Source: Bacillota bacterium (lineage in GTDB: Bacteria; Bacillota; Clostridia; Lachnospirales; Lachnospiraceae). From it: a stretch of 25,223 bases of DNA. Both the position numbers and the translations under genes were made by a program. Below the pieces are notes generated by a model. The model saw nothing but the letters and a program-made list of their open reading frames with translations, ran no database searches and was not told the origin of the DNA. The DNA lies in the NCBI GenBank assembly GCA_023389295.1, contig JAEWEO010000316.1:1-25223 (forward strand). The letters are read 5' to 3'. Every line of letters begins with the position of its first letter. The first letter of the stretch is position 1. Below, one piece after another: positions 1 to 7,877 of the stretch.

Positions 1-1
1 C

Positions 2-133
2 CTGCTCTCCCTCTCCTATATCCCCCTTAGACGCATCTTCTTTTCGCTGGTGACTGTTACTGTTTCTTCATCACTGATTGAATATGTACAAAACTTAGGA
101 CGAAAGAACCAGCCTACCAATTCTACGGTTTAG
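2..133 (+). CDS. 3' end of an unidentified plus-strand ORF (partial)
   Basis: Frame 2 is open from the left edge to a TAG at 131-133, giving 43 residues. The stretch starts hydrophobic and contains SLIEYVQNLGRK near its end. The pattern of a hydrophobic segment followed by E-x-x-Q and G-R loosely recalls VanZ-like membrane proteins, but the fragment is too short to assign. It would converge on the laccase gene, with the hairpin at 172-203 between the two. It could also be a chance open frame at the edge. Confidence 0.3.
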   Translation: MLSLSYIPLRRIFFSLVTVTVSSSLIEYVQNLGRKNQPTNSTV

Positions 134-171
134 AATAGTTATTATGAAAAACTACAAAATTGCTCTTCTAA

Positions 172-203
172 TCCTTACTCTACCTTTTATAGTAGAGTAA
201 GGA
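172..203. terminator. Hairpin between convergent genes, probable bidirectional terminator
   Basis: A perfect 12-bp inverted repeat (TCCTTACTCTAC / GTAGAGTAAGGA) with an 8-nt loop lies 60 bases downstream of the laccase stop codon and after the edge ORF. Neither side has a clean run of T, so termination strength is uncertain. Its place between convergent reading frames favours a shared terminator. Confidence 0.5.
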
Positions 204-263
204 TCTACTTACAGGTCAAGTATAGTAGATTTTCTAATGATTAACTAAGCTTTACGATTCTTC

Positions 264-1871
264 TTACCTTTCAACAACAAGTGGTCTCATCATATCGTAA
301 TCTTCGTGCTCTAAGATATGGCAATGCCATACATAATCTCCTTCATGTTCCCTAAAGTGCATAATGATTGATGTTACCTGTCCCGGCTCTGTTCGAACCA
401 CATCCTTTGGTCCCGTTTCATACCTAAGTGGTGGAGTTAAATCATCTAAATCAAACTTGTAATTACCCTTGTCATCAAAATCTTTTTCTGTGAATTCTTT
501 TCTTCCTAATATCTCAAAATGCACCAGATGTACATGAATTGGATGTGGGAAATTAAAATGATTTACCAGATGCCATATTTCAATTGTATCTAACTTCGGT
601 TTCTCCGTTGCAGGTGCATCCCACATTCTATCATTGAGTAAATGTACCACTCTACCATAATGATCTGTTGTCTCATCAAGGTGCATGGTTCTTTCTTTTA
701 TCGCGTGCTCCGGATTAAGATGATGTGGTGGCATAAGTTCCTTCGGAATGACACTAGTATCCGGTGACGATAGTTCTTGCCCGACGATAAATTTCATTAT
801 AACCTCAGTTCCTGGACTTGGAACACCTGGAGCAGTATTTTCCAAAATTATCTCCTGCCCTTTATACTGTGAAAAGTCAACTATTAAATCCAATCGTTCT
901 GCTGGTTCCATAATAAAGGAATCAATCTCTACCGGATGATGCAAGAATCCTAAATCTGTGCCAATCTGGTGAAAGATTGCCCCATTGCTGAACCTAAGAT
1001 CATAAGCACGTAGATTTGATGCGTTCAAAAATCTGAATCTATATTTGCGCGGTTCAACTTTAAGGTAAGGCCAGAGCTTACCGTTGACTGCAATGGTATT
1101 TCCAAAGAAAAATGAGGGTGTAGAGGGAACAGGATTCTCAACCGGTGGTGTAGCATTATCAGGATAGAATAAGGATCCATCTGCATTGAAGGTTTTATCC
1201 TGAATCATGATTGGTATTTCGTATGGCCCTTCCGGGAGATTCAGTCTTTCTTCCATAAAATCACGAATTAAATAAAAGCCTGCTAATCCTGAGTATACGT
1301 TTAATCTAGTAATACCAATCGCATGATCATGATACCATAAGGTACAACCAGCCTGATGATTGGTATATTCATAGACTTCTCTAGTATATTTATGTCCAAC
1401 AAATTCATTATCTTTGGTAAACCATGCTTCCGGGTGTCCATCACTATCTGCTGCAACATTCGCACCATGAAGATGGACAACTGTTCTTACATCCGGTGTA
1501 TTCATTGTTCCATGTAGCGTATGATCTACCGGGAAAAGATGCTTCCTAGGTAATCTGTTTTCCCATTTTACCTTAATTCTTACATCTTTAGGTACTTCTA
1601 TGGTTGGGCCAGGATATGTTCCATTATAGCCCCAAACCGTCGTTTTAGGGAAATCTCTATGAAATCTATGCTTTGCTTGTTCCATTGTAATATGAAAAAA
1701 TAATTCATCTTCTTTTGTGGAATAGTTGGAATAATGCCGATTCATCGGCGTTGCCAGTTCTGGTATCGGCAAGGGATCCACGTACTTGAGAATTGTTTCG
1801 GGCTTCGATGGATCTACTTTCTTTTCCTCCTCCACGCAATCTTCCTGATGATACTCTATATCTCGATTCAT
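264..1871 (-). CDS. cotA: CotA-like multicopper oxidase (laccase / bilirubin-oxidase type)
   Basis: This is a three-cupredoxin-domain oxidase that couples one-electron oxidation of phenols, bilirubin or metals to reduction of O2 to water. All four copper-binding segments are present: HLHG (H133, H135), WYHDH (H181, H183), HPIHVH near the C-terminus, and HCH-x3-H-x4-M (H516, C517, H518, H522, with M527 as axial ligand). The length of 535 residues is close to the 513 of Bacillus CotA, and segments such as DSDGHPEAWF and TLWYHDH resemble CotA closely. There is no signal peptide, as in spore-coat CotA. The ATG at 1871 has a strong AGGAGGA site just upstream. The gene is monocistronic: a terminator closes the upstream GTPase gene and a hairpin follows this one. 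A spore-coat role is inferred from the CotA resemblance and a possible mother-cell sigma promoter. An O2-using enzyme in an apparent anaerobe is unusual. Confidence 0.9.
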   Translation of the reverse strand: MNRDIEYHQEDCVEEEKKVDPSKPETILKYVDPLPIPELATPMNRHYSNYSTKEDELFFHITMEQAKHRFHRDFPKTTVWGYNGTYPGPTIEVPKDVRIKVKWENRLPRKHLFPVDHTLHGTMNTPDVRTVVHLHGANVAADSDGHPEAWFTKDNEFVGHKYTREVYEYTNHQAGCTLWYHDHAIGITRLNVYSGLAGFYLIRDFMEERLNLPEGPYEIPIMIQDKTFNADGSLFYPDNATPPVENPVPSTPSFFFGNTIAVNGKLWPYLKVEPRKYRFRFLNASNLRAYDLRFSNGAIFHQIGTDLGFLHHPVEIDSFIMEPAERLDLIVDFSQYKGQEIILENTAPGVPSPGTEVIMKFIVGQELSSPDTSVIPKELMPPHHLNPEHAIKERTMHLDETTDHYGRVVHLLNDRMWDAPATEKPKLDTIEIWHLVNHFNFPHPIHVHLVHFEILGRKEFTEKDFDDKGNYKFDLDDLTPPLRYETGPKDVVRTEPGQVTSIIMHFREHEGDYVWHCHILEHEDYDMMRPLVVER

Positions 1872-1914
1872 TTATACTCCTCCTAAATATGATAAAGATT
1901 ATAAGTCTTCCTAA

Positions 1915-1944
1915 TATCTTATGTAATAATTATCACAATGTGTC
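1915..1944 (-). promoter_or_regulatory. Possible sporulation (SigK-type) promoter of the laccase gene
   Basis: On the minus strand, CATAAGATA at 1923-1915 matches the CATAnnnTA -10 pattern of late mother-cell sigma factors, and an ACACA lies about 16 bases upstream at the expected -35 position. An alternative is a housekeeping -10 (TATAAT) a little closer to the gene, but it has no good -35. The sequence match is short and only suggestive. Confidence 0.3.
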
Positions 1945-1991
1945 TAAATCTGTCGTATTTAGAGAATTCCTTTACTAAAAGCAATGCTAGT

Positions 1992-2031
1992 AAAAAACTC
2001 CCCATCCTACGCATCCGTAGAATAAGGAGTT
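1992..2031 (-). terminator. Rho-independent terminator of the GTPase-NYN gene
   Basis: Read on the minus strand, AACTCC pairs with GGAGTT, with an inner CTACG/CGTAG stem around a GATG loop, followed by a TTTTTT run. It sits 36 bases after the stop codon of the gene at 2067-4877 and before the laccase gene, separating the two transcripts. Confidence 0.8.
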
Positions 2032-2066
2032 CTAATTTATGTGATATAAACTTATGACTAGAGCTT

Positions 2067-4877
2067 TCACAAATTACCGTTATTTTTTTCTTTTAAAATC
2101 CTTAGCATATCATCATTCATTCTTTCGCCAAGATAGCTACGCCCCTTTGATTGTCGATCTTCATAATAACCGCTCATCTCCACCTTCATACGTTCAATTT
2201 CTTCTTTTAGTTCATTTGCTGATAATCTTGTTGCACCTTGACCTAGGATGATCATCTGCTCCAACCGGTCCGAGGTTGCTACTATAACACGATGTTTTCT
2301 CGCTATTTCATGAGTCACTTTCTCAATATACTCATCTGCCGTTTCTGCTTCCTTTGTATAAACAACATGAATATTGTGATAATCCCCTATCTCACCTTGG
2401 CCGCCCTTTACCTTATAAGCATCAAACACAAGGATCAAGATACACTTTTTGTAACCCTGATAATTACATAGAATATCCATTAATTTATATCTTGCAGCAT
2501 CCATGTTTTTATCAGCCAGTTCATTAAGCTCATCCCAAGAAAATATGATATTATATCCATCTACCAACAAATACTCCTTAACCGGCTCTCTCTCTTTTTC
2601 CACGCGCTGTCTTATCTGAACTTTTTCTGTTTGTTGGGACTTTTTTTCATATCCTAAGCTACTATAGGAAGGATTTACTTTTTGCTTTATTGGTCCGAAG
2701 GTCCGCACAAAGATATCCTCCAGTTCTTTATCCTCTTGCCAGGAACCAGTATGGGATTTTCTCGAATTACTTGGGATGGACTCGTTCTTTGTAATCTCTA
2801 ACTTTTTTGGTTGCCATCCACTCTCAATATGCATGTAATCCCCAACCTTATCCCATGCAACCACAAAGCCTGCTCCATGTGCACAAAAGACAGAACTTGT
2901 CGGATTTTCCAAATCTCTCTCACTATCATAACCAAAGGCCTCAATGACCTCCAAAGAATTATGACAGGGTTCATAGCCTTTTAAGGAACAGAATAATCTT
3001 CCTCTACCTTTGGTATAGGAGATTACTTCTGTCAGATAACCTCTCATGGTTGCAACGGGTGCACTACCCGTGAGTATGGACATATCTTTATCAATTTCCG
3101 GTGAACTAAAGTTACCGTACATTCTTCCGATATCAGACATAGCTCTTCCTACCACTTCTGACGGAACTTCCAACCTAAAATTATAATAGGGCTCTAAAAG
3201 TATACTTTTTGCCTTCTTAAGCCCTTGCCTAAGGGCTCTATAAGTTGCCTGTCTAAAATCTCCACCTTCTGTGTGTTTTAGATGTGCACGTCCTGCTATT
3301 AGTGTAATCTTCATGTCCGTTATGGGAGAACCTGTAAGTACGCCCACGTGTTCTTTTTCTTCTAAATGAGATAAAATTAATCTCTGCCAATTACGATCTA
3401 GGTCATCTTCGCTGCAGTTGGTATCAAAGATAAGACCGCTTCCTCTTTCACCGGGTTCAAGTAGAAGGTGAACCTCCGCATAATGTCGTAAAGGCTCAAA
3501 GTGTCCTACGCCCTCAACAGGCTCCATAATTGTTTCCTTATATACTATATTTCCCGAACCAAATTCCACCTCAGTTTCGAAACGTTCCAGTATGATACTC
3601 TTTAGGATCTCAACTTGAACCTCTCCCATAAGCTGTACATGAATTTCCTTTAATCGCTCCGACCATACAATATGAAGCTTTGGGTCTTCTTCTTCTAATT
3701 GGCGAAGTTTTGAAAGCATCACATGGGCATCACAACCAGGTGGTAAAATTATTTGATAGTTAAGTACAGGCTCTAGCAAGGGCAGACCAGAGACCACCTC
3801 ATAACCGAGACCTTCTCCCGGGTGAGTTTGGCTTAAACCTGTAACAGCACATACCCTTCCGGCTCCTACTTCATCTACAGTTTCATACTTTGTTCCAGAA
3901 TAAATACGTATCTGATCAACTTTTTCCTCCCAAATAGCTTTCTCATCAGCTAGCCTGTTACCAACCACCAGTTCCTGAGAATCCTTATAATTTTTATTGT
4001 TATTTTTTTGCTGATTCACAATGAAATTTCTGTTTTTGTTTTGTTGCTGATCCTCTAAATTTTCTCTGTCTTTACGATTTGTTAGTAGCATTTTAACCTT
4101 TAGACTACCACCGGTAATCTTCATATAGGTTAATCGATTGCCCTGATCATCACGAGCGATTTTATAAATCTTAGCACCAAACTGATCAGGATAAGACGAG
4201 CACTTTGTAAACTCTTCTAATCCTTCTAAAAGTTCCTCCACGCCCTCCAATTTTAGAGCAGAACCAAAATAGCAGGGGAATACCTTTCTCTTAGCTATTA
4301 ATGCAGCTATATCATGGTTTTCCACTACTCCTGTATCCATGTATTTTTCCAACAATCTTTCCTCACAGATTGCCAGATTTTCCATCCATTCATTTTTGTC
4401 TTGTTTCGCACTAAAGTCTATGCAACCATCATCCAACCGTTTTTTAAGCTCAGTCATCAGCCATTTACGGTCAGTTCCATCTAAGTCCATTTTATTTACA
4501 AATAAATAGGTCGGTATTTTATACAGTTTCAGTAATCTCCATAAGGTTTCCGTATGACCCTGCACCCCATCACTACCACTTATCACCAGTATTGCATAAT
4601 CTAAGACCTGCAGCGTACGTTCCATTTCAGCTGAAAAATCCACATGTCCCGGCGTATCTAAAAGTGTGACCTCCATATCCTTCCATGCTAATACTGCTTG
4701 CTTTGAAAATATGGTAATCCCCCTGGCACGCTCCAGCTCATAGGTATCAAGGAACGCATCTTTATGATCGACTCTGCCCAACTTTCTGATTTTACCCGTT
4801 AAATATAACATACTTTCCGCTAGAGTCGTTTTTCCAGCATCCACATGGGCTAATATACCAATTACCAATCGCTTCAT
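2067..4877 (-). CDS. TetM/EF-G-like ribosomal GTPase fused to a C-terminal YacP/Rae1-like NYN nuclease domain
   Basis: The N-terminal ~700 residues form a translation-factor GTPase of the tetracycline ribosomal-protection type: P-loop AHVDAGKTT (10-18), switch I RGITI (~52-56), DTPGH (74-78), NKMD (128-131), GSAL (~205-208), then EF-G-like domains II-V. An Asn/Gln-rich insertion (~265-318) interrupts domain II. After a polar linker (~690-765) comes a NYN/PIN-fold domain (~767-900) with LLVDGYN (D773), VFDAY (D819), TADEY (D848) and ATSD (D870), the acidic pattern of YacP/Rae1. B. subtilis Rae1 is a ribosome-dependent mRNA endonuclease acting at the A site, so both halves point to the same place on the ribosome. 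TetM/TetO proteins end near residue 640; this one has 936 residues. The ATG at 4877 follows CAGGAG. Resistance to tetracycline is possible, but a housekeeping or stress role in ribosome rescue is equally plausible. Confidence 0.9.
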   Translation of the reverse strand: MKRLVIGILAHVDAGKTTLAESMLYLTGKIRKLGRVDHKDAFLDTYELERARGITIFSKQAVLAWKDMEVTLLDTPGHVDFSAEMERTLQVLDYAILVISGSDGVQGHTETLWRLLKLYKIPTYLFVNKMDLDGTDRKWLMTELKKRLDDGCIDFSAKQDKNEWMENLAICEERLLEKYMDTGVVENHDIAALIAKRKVFPCYFGSALKLEGVEELLEGLEEFTKCSSYPDQFGAKIYKIARDDQGNRLTYMKITGGSLKVKMLLTNRKDRENLEDQQQNKNRNFIVNQQKNNNKNYKDSQELVVGNRLADEKAIWEEKVDQIRIYSGTKYETVDEVGAGRVCAVTGLSQTHPGEGLGYEVVSGLPLLEPVLNYQIILPPGCDAHVMLSKLRQLEEEDPKLHIVWSERLKEIHVQLMGEVQVEILKSIILERFETEVEFGSGNIVYKETIMEPVEGVGHFEPLRHYAEVHLLLEPGERGSGLIFDTNCSEDDLDRNWQRLILSHLEEKEHVGVLTGSPITDMKITLIAGRAHLKHTEGGDFRQATYRALRQGLKKAKSILLEPYYNFRLEVPSEVVGRAMSDIGRMYGNFSSPEIDKDMSILTGSAPVATMRGYLTEVISYTKGRGRLFCSLKGYEPCHNSLEVIEAFGYDSERDLENPTSSVFCAHGAGFVVAWDKVGDYMHIESGWQPKKLEITKNESIPSNSRKSHTGSWQEDKELEDIFVRTFGPIKQKVNPSYSSLGYEKKSQQTEKVQIRQRVEKEREPVKEYLLVDGYNIIFSWDELNELADKNMDAARYKLMDILCNYQGYKKCILILVFDAYKVKGGQGEIGDYHNIHVVYTKEAETADEYIEKVTHEIARKHRVIVATSDRLEQMIILGQGATRLSANELKEEIERMKVEMSGYYEDRQSKGRSYLGERMNDDMLRILKEKNNGNL

Positions 4878-4956
4878 TATACGTCTCCTGTATCTATCTG
4901 ATTCGTTGTATCTCTCATGAATTCATCCGTATCCTCTTGTCGAATCTCCATGTTTT

Positions 4957-4985
4957 ATCATAAAATATATAATTCAATAACGCAA
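4957..4985 (-). promoter_or_regulatory. Housekeeping promoter of the GTPase-NYN gene
   Basis: On the minus strand there is TTGCGT (4985-4980), a 17-base spacer and TATGAT (4962-4957). Transcription would start near 4950, giving a leader of about 70 bases. No convincing Tet(M)-type leader peptide and attenuator was found in that leader. Confidence 0.55.
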
Positions 4986-5171
4986 GGGTGTTCTTTAGAG
5001 TATCGCATAGAAACTGCTATAATTCTATTAATAACAATTGATATCTTCCAAGATTAAACCCTCAATATTTAACCATAAATCCCTTTTTTCGAAGTTTGGG
5101 ATTTGCTTTGGTGTAAAAAGTAGGAAGGCGGCTCAGAATACTCGAATGTTCATCACATAGATTACGAAAAG
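4986..5171. other. Non-coding spacer, nothing identified
   Basis: This is the middle of a 472-base gap between the GTPase gene and the acylation operon. It is AT-rich, with stops in all frames. No RNA gene, promoter or repeat could be supported here; structured elements begin at 5172. Confidence 0.5.
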
Positions 5172-5236
5172 AATAGCGTGTGACTATTAATCCATAAAGA
5201 GAACACGTCTCTGTTAGATCATAATTACACGCTATT
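5172..5236 (-). terminator. Large two-arm hairpin downstream of the acylation operon, probable terminator
   Basis: AATAGCGTGT (5172-5181) pairs perfectly with ACACGCTATT (5227-5236). The 45-base interior holds a second small stem, AGAGA/TCTCT (5198-5202 and 5208-5212). On the minus strand the outer stem is followed by CTTTTC, which fits an intrinsic terminator for the operon ending at 5350, though the loop is unusually long. A structured small RNA is another possibility. Confidence 0.45.
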
Positions 5237-5289
5237 ATTATAAATGGTGCTAAACATCATTAACGTGAAATAGGCGCCACACATTTAGA

Positions 5290-5353
5290 GCGACCGTCTC
5301 TAACTATTTCAAATGATTAGTGCGACAATCTCTAACTATTTCAAATGATTTAT
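5290..5353. repeat. Two tandem 32-bp direct repeats across the end of the DHHW gene
   Basis: Units at 5290-5321 and 5322-5353 share GCGAC, two differing bases, then TCTCTAACTATTTCAAATGATT. The second unit includes the stop codon of the minus-strand gene (5350-5352), so the duplication began at the gene's very end and extended downstream. It looks like a recent tandem duplication. Confidence 0.75.
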
Positions 5354-6459
5354 TTTAACATAGAGCTTGAATTAAGAATAGGCGTACTGTATAAGAATAG
5401 TACATCCTGCTGATCAAAGGTGATAAAGTTCTCCAACAGGTCGCTTACAATATACCGTATGTCAACAAGTGTTATTTTACTATACCCCTCCAGCAAAAGC
5501 GGTACCAAGCTGCTTCCAAAGGAATCACGGAATACAATGAGTTCCTTTTCTGTATCCGTATTGGGATTCTCTACAACTAGTAGAGCTGCAGCTCCCGATA
5601 AGAATACATCATATGCATCTCTACCCTGCAGCTTATCCATATCATAGACTGAAGTTGTACTGTCAGTTTCAAAATTATATACCGTACACTCTTCAATCGT
5701 ATCATTTACTAAATAATATATCTTCTCACTAGGTAGTGGTAAATCAGACTGGCCGTAGTACACTCCGTAAAAAGAAACGCCGGAATCTACCTTTTTGTAA
5801 TCACCGGAAAACTTCTGTGAAATACCAAGAGCAGAACCAATTTTGTCTGCAACATCTAGGATTTTCTCCTGCCTCCAATGGATGTCAGTTTTATAATAAT
5901 CTGTAATTTCAAGAGTATCAGTAATATCGATATACTTTGCAAACTCCGTATTCTCTTTCATTAACTCAAACAAGCGTTCATAATCCATGGAAGGATATCC
6001 ATTCTCTTTTGCCAAAAAATATCCTTTGTCCGGAATAACACTAAGATATGCGTTCAACCCCTTATCCTTCATATATTTATCATAGAGGGATTGGAACTTT
6101 TCGGCGGCATAGAGAATTGAACTCTCACTTAGGGGATATTCTAGTTTTGCTGCATATCCATCTTCTAAGAAGATACCGTTATTATCCTTTTGCTGTAAAA
6201 CATAGAAGCCAGTCGCAGCCTTTAACTGTCGAAAGGATTCTCTCATCGGGAACTGGTCTTGCGTAAATGTTTCAAAATTATTCATGAACTCTCCCGAGAA
6301 TACTGTTTGATGATTTAGTGTAGGAGGTTGTGCAAGCTTTCTTCGCTCACTAGAGGAAATATCCTCAGTTGGCTTTAACCAACAATACAGTACAAAAAAT
6401 AACCAGACTGCTGTGACAGCACCGACAGAAATTACATTTTTTAAATTTTCTTTTCGCAT
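5350..6459 (-). CDS. DHHW-family membrane-anchored protein (AlgJ/AlgX-like O-acetylation partner)
   Basis: A 369-residue protein with one N-terminal membrane segment (~10-28) and an extracytoplasmic SGNH-like domain. The family motif D-H-H-W appears here as D192-I-H194-W, keeping the Asp and His that are catalytic in AlgX/AlgJ while losing the first His. RDSFGSS (D312, S313) near the C-terminus, followed by TLVDIRYI, is the typical distal family block; S313 is a plausible nucleophile (inference). In the family these proteins take acyl groups exported by an MBOAT protein and place them on surface glycans. The gene follows the MBOAT gene by 11 bases, and its AAGGAGG site overlaps the MBOAT stop codon, so the two are co-translated partners. 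The target polymer is not evident. Confidence 0.88.
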   Translation of the reverse strand: MRKENLKNVISVGAVTAVWLFFVLYCWLKPTEDISSSERRKLAQPPTLNHQTVFSGEFMNNFETFTQDQFPMRESFRQLKAATGFYVLQQKDNNGIFLEDGYAAKLEYPLSESSILYAAEKFQSLYDKYMKDKGLNAYLSVIPDKGYFLAKENGYPSMDYERLFELMKENTEFAKYIDITDTLEITDYYKTDIHWRQEKILDVADKIGSALGISQKFSGDYKKVDSGVSFYGVYYGQSDLPLPSEKIYYLVNDTIEECTVYNFETDSTTSVYDMDKLQGRDAYDVFLSGAAALLVVENPNTDTEKELIVFRDSFGSSLVPLLLEGYSKITLVDIRYIVSDLLENFITFDQQDVLFLYSTPILNSSSMLK

Positions 6460-6470
6460 CTGAAACCTCC

Positions 6471-7874
6471 TTAGAACCTGAAATACAAGAATGGATTGTA
6501 TGATCCATCAACCAGATAAGCGGAAATAACAAGTAACAGCACAATACACACAATTGGCTCAGCAATACTTATTATAACATTTCCAATTCGGGTTTTCTGG
6601 ATGCGCATAATACATATCTTTGCTAGAGGAGTACTGGCAAATAGGGCCAGTAATAACACCCCGGCATAGCTACGAAGATAATATAGCGTTTCCTTTCCAA
6701 CTACCGGAAGCCCTTCCATACCAAACATGGAACTAATACGTCCGATTGCTTCTTGTAGGCTCGGAGCATCAAATAGAACAAAACTAATTACTACAAAAAA
6801 TAGTACATAACCGCGAGAAATGATGCTTGGCATTTTTGCAACAATTTTACCAAACCACAGCTTTTCGTTGACTAAAAGTAACGCAAACAGAAGTCCCCAT
6901 AGTATAAAATTCCAGGCTGCTCCGTGCCAGAAACCGGTCAGCATCCATACTATCAATAAATTCATAATCCATCGAAGCTTACCCACACGGTTGCCGCCCA
7001 AGGGAATATAGAGGTAATCCCGAAACCAAGTACTTAGTGATATATGCCATCTCCTCCAGAACTCCGTAATACTTTTTGAAATATAAGGATAATTAAAGTT
7101 CTCAAGAAAATCAAAAGCAAATATTTTTCCTAATCCGATCGCCATATCGCTGTACCCGGAAAAGTCAAAATAAATTTGCAGCGAAAATGCTATCGCATAG
7201 ATCCAATAAAGTAAGACCGTTTTCTCATCCATTTTCAAAAATATGCTGCAAAGCTCTCCCAACAAGTTCGCAATTATCACTTTCTTCGTTAGTCCAAATA
7301 GAAAACGGCGTATACCATAACGACATTTTTCAAGTGAATGCTCTCGATGCTCTAGTGCAGTAGCGATATCGATATACCTTACAATTGGTCCTGCAATTAA
7401 CTGGGGAAATAAAACTACATAGGTAGCAAAATAAAATATATTTTTCTGTGCCTTTACTCTCTTATAATAAACATCAATTGTATAGCTGAGTATTTGAAAG
7501 GTATAAAAACTAATACCAATCGGTAGTGCTATCTTAAGCACCGGTAAGGACAGTCCGGTAATCTTGCTAAAATTCTCTAGAAAGAAGTCAGCATATTTAA
7601 AGTATCCAATCATTCCCAAAGAGAATATGACGGAGAACCAAAGCCAGAGTTTTGCTCTTATGGATTTAGCATCTCGTTCTATCAGTAAACCGAGAATATA
7701 GTTTACTGCTATGGATATAAAGATAAGCAATATGTATTTTGGTTCTCCCCATCCGTAAAAAATCAGGGAAGCAAGCAGCAGTATATAGTTCTTAAGTTTT
7801 TTTGGTGCTATCGTATAACAAAGAATAACGATAGGTAAAAAATAAAACAAAAAAGTTATACTAGAAAATATCAT
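6471..7874 (-). CDS. MBOAT-family membrane O-acyltransferase (AlgI/DltB-like)
   Basis: A 467-residue polytopic membrane protein with the standard AlgI-type layout. FDFSGYSDMAIG (236-247), EFWRRWHISLSTWFRDYLYIPLGGNR-type block (271-296, H277) and TGFWHGAAWN with H317, the conserved catalytic His, are all visible. Such proteins move an acyl group, usually acetyl, across the membrane to an extracytoplasmic acceptor. The ATG at 7874 lies 3 bases after the stop of the lipoprotein gene, so translational coupling is likely. The DHHW gene downstream is the usual partner. D-alanylation (DltB) is less likely because no dltA or dltC neighbour is present. Confidence 0.93.
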   Translation of the reverse strand: MIFSSITFLFYFLPIVILCYTIAPKKLKNYILLLASLIFYGWGEPKYILLIFISIAVNYILGLLIERDAKSIRAKLWLWFSVIFSLGMIGYFKYADFFLENFSKITGLSLPVLKIALPIGISFYTFQILSYTIDVYYKRVKAQKNIFYFATYVVLFPQLIAGPIVRYIDIATALEHREHSLEKCRYGIRRFLFGLTKKVIIANLLGELCSIFLKMDEKTVLLYWIYAIAFSLQIYFDFSGYSDMAIGLGKIFAFDFLENFNYPYISKSITEFWRRWHISLSTWFRDYLYIPLGGNRVGKLRWIMNLLIVWMLTGFWHGAAWNFILWGLLFALLLVNEKLWFGKIVAKMPSIISRGYVLFFVVISFVLFDAPSLQEAIGRISSMFGMEGLPVVGKETLYYLRSYAGVLLLALFASTPLAKICIMRIQKTRIGNVIISIAEPIVCIVLLLVISAYLVDGSYNPFLYFRF

Positions 7875-7877
7875 AAT

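Noticed and set aside
4878..4950. Tet(M)-type leader peptide and attenuator before the GTPase gene
   Set aside because: The ~70-base leader shows no paired stems with a U run and no convincing short ORF.
5290..5353. Attachment-site or CRISPR repeats
   Set aside because: Only two directly abutting copies without spacer, no integrase or tRNA nearby; tandem duplication explains it.
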